In this document: piece by piece, positions 49,955 to 58,774 of the stretch | Position numbering within the stretch: the first letter of the stretch is position 1 | Layout: each line of letters opens with the position of its first letter | Source: Erythrocercus mccallii | Taxonomy: Eukaryota; Chordata; Aves; Passeriformes; Dicruridae | Length of the DNA stretch: 64,000 bases | Assembly: GCA_013397435.1 (NCBI GenBank) | Contig: VZRG01001672.1 | Location: 89,488 to 153,487 of the forward strand | Direction: 5' to 3' | Made by a program: the position numbers and the translations under genes | The notes under the pieces: model-generated | Told to the model about the DNA's origin: nothing | The model's database searches: none | Seen by the model: only the letters and a program-made list of their open reading frames with translations

Positions 49955-50227
49955 CTAACCCAATAACTTCATTTTAGTCCAGTGTCTATTTGTCCCAGGG
50001 TACTTTTTCTCTGCTTCCACCTTTTGCACTGTTCCTTTATGTTTGAGTTCAGTCAGAAGCTCCTTGATCACCCAGGAAGTCCTCCTGTCTGTCAAAATGG
50101 ACTTTCTTGAACTTGGAGGAGGCAAACCTTGAAAGTGCATCAGTTCTCCTGGACACCTCTTCCCTTTAAGACTGCAACAAGGGATTCTTCTAAGCCGATT
50201 CCTGAAGAGTCTGAAGAATCTCTCCAA
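49955..50227 (-). pseudogene. CR1 ORF2 linker fragment between endonuclease and RT
   Basis: The minus-strand frame includes FRLFRNRLRRIPC and WVIKELLTELKHKG. These fit the CR1 segment in which FGLFRDLLGR-PW and W-NKELL--LKHK blocks follow the endonuclease. Position between the EN and RT fragments supports the assignment. Confidence 0.75.
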
Positions 50228-50536
50228 AAGTCCAAGCTATGATCCTACTTATTTTTCTGTTTCCATCCTTCAGATTCCTGTGTGTTCCTCACAGACACCA
50301 CAGCCTGGTCATGAGGCAAATTCTTCCTAGTTTGTCTGAGGTCCAACAGAGCATCTCCTCTCATTGGCTTCCTGATCATCTGTGTCAAGAAGGTGCTTTC
50401 AGTGCTCTCTCAAAATGGCTTGGAATTCCCATGCACTGCTGTACTCTCTTTGCAACATATTTTGGCAAACTTCAAGTCTCTCATAAAACATAGGGCCTAT
50501 GAACATAAGGACCCTTCCAGCTGTGTTAAGAAAGCT

Positions 50537-50863
50537 TCATGTACATTTTCTTCGTAGTAAGGTAGTCTGTGGCCCTCCACATTGCCATCCATGTGGTTTG
50601 CCAACTAATCCTGACCCATCATATCCCCCCAGCTCATTGTTCATCTGCAGACATGCGCCTTGTTGCAGTCTCATAGAAAGGCTGGTCACCTCATGCTGTC
50701 CCAGCCTGTCCTTCCTTGGTAGCCTGTATCCACCCACCAGAGTATGCCAGTTGTGTGAGCTACCCCAACGTGTCTCCATGACTCCAGTGAGATTATAACT
50801 CAGTAGCTGCACACAGACCTTTAAGTCTTCCAGTTTGTCCCCTTCAGAGAGATAGTAAGTCAT
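50537..50863 (-). pseudogene. CR1 APE-type endonuclease fragment
   Basis: The minus-strand frame contains LKVCVQLLSYNLTGVMETRW and SSHNWHTLVGGYRLPRKDR. This matches the N-terminal part of the CR1 endonuclease, where an ITETWW-type motif carries the metal-binding glutamate and is followed by an SSHDW---M-GY-LFRKDR block. Here the motif reads VMETRW, so the glutamate survives, but the frame ends soon after. Confidence 0.85.
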
Positions 50864-51265
50864 CCTAATTTCCCAGGAAGGTTAATGGGGAACCTTCCCT
50901 ACAGTTCTGTGTGGTAGGCACTTCCCTATTTATATGGATGTATATAGGTGGGGCTACTTTCTGCCCTGATCTGTTGATTATGACATCCCTTGTGTTTATA
51001 TCAACCTAGCATCCCAACCTTGTTCATTACTTCCTCATATTACTGCTCGTCTTCTTCCCCTATTTCTAATTCAAATGTTTCCTCACCAGGCTGGCCAGCC
51101 AGCTGGCAAAATGTTTTTTGTTCTGCTTGATTAGCTGGATCTCATCCCTCACAAGAAATCCTCAATTCTTGCAGGGGGTTCTTCATTTTATAAAACAAAA
51201 CCATGTTGTCATCAATATTTAACAGCTGCAAAACCAATTTTTGACCCATATGTATATTTTGTTGT

Positions 51266-53483
51266 AAAAATATACACTGGATGATAAGATTAAAGTTTTG
51301 TCAAAGCTCTTTGTTTTGTTCTCTGTGAATTCAGGTCTCCAAGGACAGCATGTCATTTGTTACTATTTATCACAAACTTGTGAGTCATATAAGACTGCTC
51401 TTGTTCTTTAGTTCCCTGCATGTTGCCCTGTGTAGCATTTCATATTGCTTGCATTCATTTTCTAATCTCTCCATTGGGAAAAAAGTGTCCCTTCTGACAC
51501 TGGGAATCAACCTAGTGAAACTACCAATACAAGTAATTTTAACTGAGAGAATAGTTTAATTTCAAGCTAATTTGAAGAACACCAAGAATTCGCCAGTTTT
51601 AAGGAGCTGTGTGTTTCAGAAGGGATATATATTCTCTTAGAGCATACTGCACCAAGTACGCTCTGACACTAGAAAACTCACAGTGGAGAACCCATGAGTC
51701 CTAAATGCTTAGTATCTACTATATGTGTAGTCAGAAAGCAAAATTGTAGTATGCCTTTGAGATATGATTCTAATCCCATGATTCAGATTAAATTATGGAC
51801 ACGATAGATTATATTCTATCTAGTCCTACAAATACTTGATATTACGTATAATAATTTAGATAGCATTTGAAAAATAATGCGCAGAGTCTGAGAAAGGAAG
51901 TCATAAAGTTAATAAAAAAGTCAGATTTGTAAAGAAAAATTGTGACTGCATGTAAAGTAAACCTAAAAAGTAATACTCTTTTGCCTACCATGATCTAGAC
52001 TTATTACCTTTGGAGATTCTACACAGCTGGGGAACCCCATATATCAAAAATATTTATCTGTACCGGGCCAACACTTCCAGGTGACCCAAACAGAAGGTAT
52101 ATTCACCAAAGACACTAATTTTCCTTTTCTCCCAAATTCAATGAACACTTTTAGAGCTCACAGAGGCCATTTTAAAGAGCAGTAGTAAGGGGCGTTACAA
52201 AAGCAGATCTAGGAGACTGACGGATATCCCTCAGAAAAACCTCCCAGGAGGGTGCAATCTCTTCTCTAGGAGAATGTACGCAGAACTAAGTGTAGCACCT
52301 TTCTCAAAGGACTGTGTTCCTCATATGGCAGCTTTGGGTCCAGAGGCAGCCGTACTATTCAGCATATGAAGAACAAGACAGATGAGCTGCAATGTACCTG
52401 GCATATCTCGGCCACGTCCTGTGCTCATACCAGTCTTGCTGTCTCTGAGGCACGCAAAGTGATTGTCAATACCTGGATCCAGTGCTGTCTTTGGCCTTGA
52501 ATCCACATGCAGAAAGAGGTAGGGTAAGGTCAGACGGTTATTTTCTGAAACCGTGGGGATCTGCTCATGTTCGCAGTTTCTAAGGAAGGAGGGGTGCAGC
52601 AAATTAAGCACATTCCCCCTATGGCACTTCATCACAGAGCAGGAAGGCTTTTCAGCCCTTAGCAGAAAAAGAGAAATAAGGAAATAAAAACCTATGGATG
52701 GAATGAGAAGATGAGGGCAATGAAAGCAGCTGCCAAAACTGAGCCCAAAGGCAGAAGGTCTGCTAGTGACAGACGGTAGTGACCAAAACACTGCTGGAAG
52801 CAGAGACCATATGCAATATTTATTTATTTGAGGTTTATCGGTTCCTATGTGTGCTCCTAACAAACTGCTTATAACTAAGGTTCCTTTGGCTAAGGTTTTA
52901 ATGATACTTGCCCATCTACACAGTCTCAGTAGTATATGATGTGTCTAGTAAAAGAAACTTTTCCTTAGGTAAAACCCTCAAATTGTACCTTGTGTCCAGT
53001 TAGTATAAAAAATGGAGGAAAAATCATTGCTGCCAGGATCATCTTTTAGCAGTGGAATAGATATGTCCTAAGTTCCAATTCTCTCATAAGTGGTCAATTA
53101 ATAATGTGAAAGCAGCTTCTTTTCCTGGGCTGTTTAAATCACACCTCTTGCATGGTAAAAAATTACGCTTTTCTTGGTCAGCTTATAATATGTAAGTGTC
53201 ATTTGTAATTTAACTCCACACAAAACTTGCTAGTTTCATAGGTCCCTGGGGAGGCTGGAGATATCACAGAAATTCTATTGAATACTTCATTCCAATTCCC
53301 ACCCTGCAGTTATACAGCTGTCACAAAAAAACCCTCTATAATTTTTAGATAAGATGATTTCAATATGGATACATCATCTGTTTCATTATTTTAATTTTTA
53401 AAATTTTGTAGTTCAAACACACCAACTCAAAACATGAAAATTCTTAGGCAGTATCATACTCTTTCAGAGACCAGGTGTTTAAA
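51266..53483. other. Non-coding DNA between CR1 and LTR, one long unassigned frame
   Basis: No transposon family is recognised. It holds the longest open frame of the window (52321-52863, minus, listed separately). The segment 52000-52860 is somewhat less AT-rich than average and could be an old unrecognised element. Confidence 0.5.
52321..52863 (-). other. Unassigned 180-codon open frame
   Basis: The longest ATG-to-stop frame in the window. The first half is hydrophobic and aromatic with a possible membrane-like stretch (GFYFLISLFLL, about residue 57-67). The second half is polar and ends with a small-residue tail. I recognise no domain. There is no clear promoter, Kozak context, polyadenylation signal or splice structure. 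A chance frame in less AT-rich DNA, or a remnant of an old transposon, are the leading explanations; a lineage-specific transcript cannot be excluded. Confidence 0.15.
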
Positions 53484-53488
53484 GTGCC
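53484..53488. repeat. Target-site duplication, left copy (GTGCC)
   Basis: Five bases before the LTR terminus TGTCTAGG. The right copy at 54446-54450 is GTGTC, one C/T transition apart. Confidence 0.6.
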
Positions 53489-54445
53489 TGTCTAGGTTTG
53501 AAAGACACATGTCTGCTAAGAAAGGCAGGAGCCTCCCTTGGAAGGGAAAATGTAAACCCCCTCCCACCAAATTATTATAATTTTGAAATTAAGGGGCTCT
53601 TAAGCAAAAAAAAAATGAGAACATCAGTTCTTTACTAGTATGTTTTAAAAGGCAAACAGAACAACACCAACTCTGGCATTAACAGCAGACAGAACCACAA
53701 ACCCAGCGCCAGCCTTCTCGGCCACAGGCGCTTTCCCTGTCGGTGCAGTTCCAGTCACAGCCACCAGGGGCGTTGGTGGCTCCTGGCAAGGCAGGGTGGG
53801 TGCAGTGATTCCCCCACGGCTGCAGAGGGCGCTGTGGCACAGGCTCAGGGAGCACACGGTAATGGTGGCTCGGATGAGATGGGAAGGGATGGAACTGAGG
53901 CTTTGCTTCACAAACGCCTGGGGCAGATGATCTTGGTGCTGTAAGCAAGCTGGAATGGGAGGGATGAGCAGAAATCCTGGGGCAGGGGACGAGATATACC
54001 AGAAACTCAGTAGCAATAGCTGGAACTATGGGACGTCCTGGCAGGGCAGGGGGTGTGGGGCCCAGCAGCAGAAGAAAGGCAGCTCCTGACTAGGTTATAG
54101 CAGTGGTAGTGAAATTCCTTTCTCCAACCGGCAGCTCGACCATCCTCCTCCGAAAGCAAGTGAGAATTCTCAGCTGACCCAGCCCCCATACTTTACCTGC
54201 TTCTATTCTAATGGTATGTCTGTCTCTCCAAGAGAAACTCCAAAAAACCAGAAAAGTGCCACCAGACACACTGAGGCCCTGAGGCCTGGCCACCTTCCCA
54301 GCCTCTCCCCCACCCCCCCTCAGCCCACCATGACCCCAAGCACCCACCCATCAGTGTGTCTTTGCAATTCAATGGGAAACAAATCACAAGTAAAAAGGAA
54401 AGAAAAAGGAAAGAAAAAGGAAAGAAAAGGAAAGAACCCCCAACA
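53489..54445 (-). mobile_element. Solo LTR of an endogenous retrovirus (family 2), 957 bp
   Basis: Read on the minus strand it starts TGTTGGGGGTTCTTTCC and ends CAAACCTAGACA, giving TG...CA ends. A 5-bp duplication with one mismatch flanks it. The body is far more GC-rich than its surroundings. The plus-strand stretch with CTGCTAAGAAAGGCAGGAGC and CCCCCTCCCACC resembles a common passerine LTR known to me from memory. It shares its last 11 bp (AAACCTAGACA) with family 1 at 17003-17630. Open frames inside (53645-54016 and others) reflect GC content. No gag, pol or env sequence is present, so this is a solo LTR. Confidence 0.8.
54391..54435. repeat. GGAAAGAAAAA-type tandem repeat inside the LTR
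   Basis: About four units of an 11-bp purine repeat (AAAGGAAAGAA core) lie near the U3 start of the minus-strand LTR. Slippage within U3 is common and can alter LTR promoter activity, but no function is shown. Confidence 0.85.
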
Positions 54446-54450
54446 GTGTC
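54446..54450. repeat. Target-site duplication, right copy (GTGTC)
   Basis: Partner of GTGCC at 53484-53488 with one transition. Together with the TG...CA termini it supports the element boundaries. Confidence 0.6.
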
Positions 54451-56825
54451 ATACTAACCACTTTTTGGTTTAGTTTTATCTCAACTTCTTGCTTTTTAAA
54501 TCTAGCTTTCAATTATCTCTTTCCCTGAAAGGAATCTCAAATCAACATCACTAAGAAGAAAAATAAAAAGTAATTGGTGGGTTGATGGAGTTTAAGATAA
54601 CAATAGCACTGCCATAGAAAATAAGGATGATATTCTGCCTTAAATTTATTTATTTGCTTTGAATGTGCTTTGGAATCAGACTTAGTCAGAGGTCCCAGAA
54701 ATGCTGTGTCTAGGTGGTGGACCTGGCAGTCATTTAAAGCATTCAAAACTCAACAGGAGTTCTCTTTAGGAATTCAGAATAGCTTTGCAGTTGAAATGAC
54801 AGGTACATTTCCTATTGGCAGAATGTGATTTTACTATCTGGAATTCAGCCAAGTTATCAGGGTCATGCTCTTATTCTTAAGAAGTCTTGGGATTTTAATC
54901 ATCTCAAGCAGTTGGGAGCTTGGTTTTACTTCTGCATTAAATTTAAACCCTTCTCCCAGGACACTGAGACAATGCTGAAGCACCTGTTCAGTAAAGGTTC
55001 AGGCAAAAAAACATGATTCTAACACTTAGCCTCATTTGCTGAATTTTAATGCCTGATGCCATTTCCCATCCAAATTACCAGGTATGACCACACTCTGTAT
55101 ATGAGATCTGATGACAGTAGCCCTGCAGAGGAAGCACATGCTGGTGATGCTTTCTCTGCCTTCACAAATAATTAAACCTTTCTTTCAAACTGAGAATATG
55201 TTATTAGCAAGGGTCTCAATAAAACCTCCTTCCAGTTTGACTATGCACTATTAGCATAAACAAAGTAGCAGTGCAGCCAGGCACAGCAGAACCAAGAAAG
55301 CACATGCTTTAGTGCTGACAAATAGCACAACATATTTTAGGGCAAAAGAAAAAAAGGAAATATTTGTCAAATGAAGGGGATCTTCAGCTTACTGAACAGA
55401 AGCCCTTTGTGCAATAACGTGAGGAAAGGCCCTCTAGTAATCAGCACAATTTGCAGCTGTGAAAATGGAAACAGAAGGGTGGGTTGTACTGCTGGAGGAA
55501 TACATTATAAATCAAAGCAAGGGCAAATCCAGGACACCTTCTGGGGAAAGACAAGTATGGAGAAAATGCTTCTCCCTCAAGTTTACCATCTCCCTCACTC
55601 ATGAAATCTCATATTAAAATCTTTATTTTTGGTTGATCCATTCCATCTGGATGGAAGATTGAAAGATTGAAGATTAGCCCATAGGTTAGCACTTAGAAAT
55701 ATGGATTATGGGGTGTCCATTGTTCAGTCTGCAAAGTACTGGGGAAGGGGCAGGAAAATTTTTAAGTGCATTTAAAAATCTATTGAACTAAACCAGTTTC
55801 AAAATCAGACTATTTTGATGCCACACAGAAAAGCTTTGAAGAATCTTTGAGGCTTGTGGGCTGTGGAAAGAAAAGTGATTGCTGGTACTTTGTAACTTAG
55901 ATACATAACTACATCAGCGATTGAAGAGGCAGTCTACCTTTGCTTGCCATGCAGGACAGGAAACTCTGTTTGATTTAACTTGAAGGAAAAATGAATGCAC
56001 AGTATGGGAGAATGGTTGAACAGATTTTTATCAGGTAGTGACTTCATTTAGTGAAGAAGGAAAAGAGAAAATCAATCAAACTGTCTCAGTAAGAATATTT
56101 TGCTTGATGTATCAAAAGAAGCTACCTTCTTGCTAGTACATGTTAGATTTCTAAGGGGAGGGTATCTAGGGTATTTTCTAACCTACATACTCAGCTCCCT
56201 GGCATCCCCTTATCCTCCTGACAGCTAGAAGGGCAAGAAGATGGATTAGTGAAGTTTGATTGTAAAGAGTAACCGAGAGTAAATATATGTATGCTGATGA
56301 ACTGAACCCATTAAAAAAGTCCCACAAGGTGAAGAAGAGGGGTGAACTGAGGAAAAGGGAATGGTAACAACAAGAAAAAGAATATATTGTAGAGTAGCCT
56401 ACGTCTCAGGCATCTAACACACTGCAGCCACTCAATATGCAATTTGCTTCAGGCTCAAAGACGATTGGGCAAAATTATTGGATGAAGTAAATAGCAGCAG
56501 CTGGACAGAAGGAAAATCATACAGATTAAAGGCCAATAGATCTTTATTGCAGTAACCTTGCACTGTAATTTGGTATGAAAAACATTTACAGAGAGATCTA
56601 TACTGTGTACATAATATCACATTATACACATGCATTCAAAATTATCAAGGCTGGGAAAATGAAATGCTGTTTCCAGAACCCTTTTTCAAAACTCCTTCCC
56701 CTCTGAGAAAAACAAGCCAATTACTCTTGCGTAATAACACCAAGAACCTCTACCCACTGGCTAAAATGACACTATTAGGAAGCTTGACCAGCTGTGAGCC
56801 ACTCAATATATCTTATTATGCCAAT
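54451..56825. other. AT-rich single-copy DNA, no gene
   Basis: Open frames stay below 80 codons and show no recognisable protein. No transposon or RNA gene was found. Confidence 0.55.
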
Positions 56826-57178
56826 GACAGAATCACATAATTTTTTGGGGTTGGAAAGAAGCTGAAATATCATCTAGTCCATCTGTCCTATCATGGGCTG
56901 GAACATCTTTTCCTAGGTCAGTTTGCTTAAAGCTCTGCCAAACCTGACATAGAACACTTCTAAGAATGGGTCATCTACAGCTTTCTCTGGGAAACTAGTG
57001 TGACCACCCTCATAAAAAAAATTATTCTTCAAGAATTCTTCCTGCAATCTACTCTTTTTGTGTTTAAAACTCTTCCTCTGTCCTATCACAACAGGCTGTG
57101 GTCCTCCTCCTTCTTTCTTGTAAGTGCCATCTAACTATTGAAAGGATGCAACAAGGTCTGCCTGCATCATTCTCCAGG

Positions 57179-57385
57179 CTAAGCAACTCTGCATTCTCCC
57201 CGCTTTTCTTCATAGGAAGGGTATTCCAATACTCTGATCATTTTTGTAGCTCTCCTCTGGACCTGTTCTGGCAGGTCTATGTCTCTTTCATACTGAGGAC
57301 CCCAAATCTGGATAAAATACTCCAGGTGGGTTCTCATGAGAGCAAAGCAGAGGGCGAGAACTACCTCCCCCAAACTGTCAGACAC
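57179..57385 (-). pseudogene. CR1 reverse-transcriptase C-terminal fragment
   Basis: The minus-strand translation contains RTHLEYFIQIWGPQYERDID followed by a VQRRATKMI block. This is nearly the family pattern (VRPHLEYC-QFW-PQ-KKDID and VQRRATKMI). It is the best preserved coding block of any CR1 in the window. It ends in a stop after about 68 codons. Confidence 0.9.
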
Positions 57386-57444
57386 AATTCCTGTTATGCA
57401 GCCCAGGATACAACTGGCTTCATGGGCTGCAAGACAGTGTCAAA

Positions 57445-57684
57445 CTAATACTCCCAGATTCTCCATAGGGCTGTTCTCAACCCATTCATAATCCAGTCTG
57501 CATTGATATAGGGGATTGCATCAACCCAGTGCAACATCTTGCACTTGGTCTTGAAATTCATGAGATTCACATAGGCAATCCACATGCCTGTCAAGGACCC
57601 TCTGCATGGCATCCTGACCTCAAGCACATCAACAGCATCACTCAGCTTGGTGTCATCCATAAACTTGTTGAGAGTGCACTGCAT
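57445..57684 (-). pseudogene. CR1 reverse-transcriptase fragment with altered FADD box
   Basis: The minus-strand frame includes LNKFMDDTKLSDAVDVLE and VNLMNFKTKCKMLHW. CR1 normally has KFADDTKL, the catalytic FxDD box of the polymerase, then NLM-FNK-KCKVLHLG. Here the two aspartates remain but the alanine is methionine, and the downstream block has several changes. Confidence 0.88.
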
Positions 57685-58100
57685 CCTACTGTTGATGTAA
57701 TTAAAGAGGTTAATGAACAGTACTGGTGCTGGTATGGACCCTTAAAGGGACACCACTTATTGTCATTTCCATTTGCACATTGAGCCATTGGCTAACCCTG
57801 TGGATGTGGATGTTCCTCATCCATATCAAGGCTATCTCCCCACAATGAAGAGGAAAAAATATTTTGTAGAACACTGTCAAACACTTCACAGATGTCCAGG
57901 AAGATGACATCAGTCACCCTTCTCTTGTCTGGTAATGCAGTCAGTCCAACATTTGTGAAGGAACAGTTTTCCCTTGGTGATGCTACATCACCTGTCCTTA
58001 ATCACTGCCCTGTCTGCCTTATGCTTCAACATAGCTTCCAATATGTTTTTTTTTCCATGATCTTAGCAGTTACCGAAGTGAGGCTGGTGGGTAATATTGA

Positions 58101-58105
58101 CCAAT
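58101..58105. repeat. Target-site duplication, left copy (CCAAT)
   Basis: Five bases before the LTR terminus TGTCTTGG. The right copy is CCAAC at 58770-58774, one transition apart. Confidence 0.6.
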
Positions 58106-58769
58106 TGTCTTGGTTTAGGGCAAATTTGGGAGGAAACCTCTGAAAGGGGTTCCTCTGGAAAGCAAAACCCAAACGGCCCCTCCCCCCTGCCAGTCCAGGA
58201 AAAGTAACTTCCTCAGAGAAAAGTGGAAAAAGCTATTTATTTTACAAAGATACCTACAGGTACAAAGAATGAATAATATGAAACAAAAAATGAATAATGA
58301 AACAATAAAACCTCTTGCTGCTCTGAAGAGAGATGGCAAACTGAGAAAGTCCTTGCCGTGGGTGTAGTTCAGCTCACTCAGTCTCTTATCAATTCCAGTC
58401 CCTCCGGAGGTCCAGGCCCAGTGGGTTGCAGGTGCGAGCCCTCAGTGCTCCTCTGGGTTTTTCAGTCCAGAGCAGATTTAAACAGTCTCAAGAAAAGGAA
58501 AAAAAACAGTCCAGGGAACTTCTCTGCCTCAGCTAGCTAAAACTAACTAAAAACACAGGAGATCTCTGTCCTGCCACTGTCCATGCCCCCATGAACACAG
58601 TCAGGAGTGAGGAATGTGGGGGAGTCAGGCAGTTCTCTCAAAACAAACTCCACGCTTCTTCTTTCCCTGGTTCACGCTCAGAATCAGTCTTAAAGGTACA
58701 GAACTCAGTATACAGCACTAACAGGACAGACAATTGGGGATACAAGCATCATAAAGTCACCCTACAACA
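58106..58769 (-). mobile_element. Solo LTR (family 1, older copy) inserted in CR1
   Basis: The same family as 17003-17630: both contain GGTTTAGGGCAAATTTGGGA, then AACGGCCCCTCCCCCCTGCC, and close with CATAAAGTCACCC...ACAACA on the plus strand. It runs on the minus strand from TGTTGTAGGGTGAC to AACCAAGACA. CpG sites kept in the other copy are mostly TpG or CpA here (for example in the 58570-58620 segment), and the 5-bp duplication has a mismatch, so this copy is older. It lies at the end of recognisable CR1 sequence, so it was inserted after the CR1. It contains no retroviral genes. Confidence 0.88.
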
Positions 58770-58774
58770 CCAAC
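58770..58774. repeat. Target-site duplication, right copy (CCAAC)
   Basis: Partner of CCAAT at 58101-58105. The mismatch is a single C/T transition. Confidence 0.6.

Larger units (their letters stand above)
48336..51265 (-). mobile_element. CR1 LINE, long decayed copy (endonuclease through 3' region)
   Basis: A minus-strand CR1 of about 2.9 kb. From high to low coordinate (5' to 3' of the element) it holds a leader or ORF1-end region (about 50930-51265), an APE-type endonuclease remnant (50537-50863), the linker after the endonuclease (49955-50227), reverse-transcriptase pieces (about 48827-49863) and the 3' part down to 48336. The order matches an ORF2 with EN then RT. The reading frame is broken into many pieces by stops and frameshifts, so it is inactive and old. 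The RT catalytic FADD box is not preserved. It is the longest transposon in the window and lies in the orientation shared by most others. Confidence 0.9.
56826..58105 (-). mobile_element. CR1 LINE fragment (RT to 3' end), interrupted by an LTR
   Basis: The low-coordinate edge is the CR1 3' end: AGAATCACATAATTTTTTGG then GTTGGAAAGAAGCTG and ATCATCTAGTCCATC on the plus strand. Going up, the minus strand carries the 3' region, then RT C-terminal and central pieces up to 58105. There an LTR insertion (58106-58769) interrupts it. After the LTR, TTCTTAAAAGAT at about 58778 is compatible with a few tens of bases of continuing CR1, but I cannot settle this by eye. The frame is broken; the element is dead. 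Confidence 0.88.

Noticed and set aside
50239..50798. Plus-strand open frames of 84-99 codons
   Set aside because: They are antisense to the CR1 endonuclease remnant, which explains the sequence fully.
53645..54347. Several overlapping frames up to 123 codons
   Set aside because: They lie in the GC-rich body of a solo LTR, where stops are rare; no retroviral protein is present.
57098..57783. Plus-strand frames of 84-116 codons
   Set aside because: They are antisense to well-recognised CR1 reverse-transcriptase fragments.
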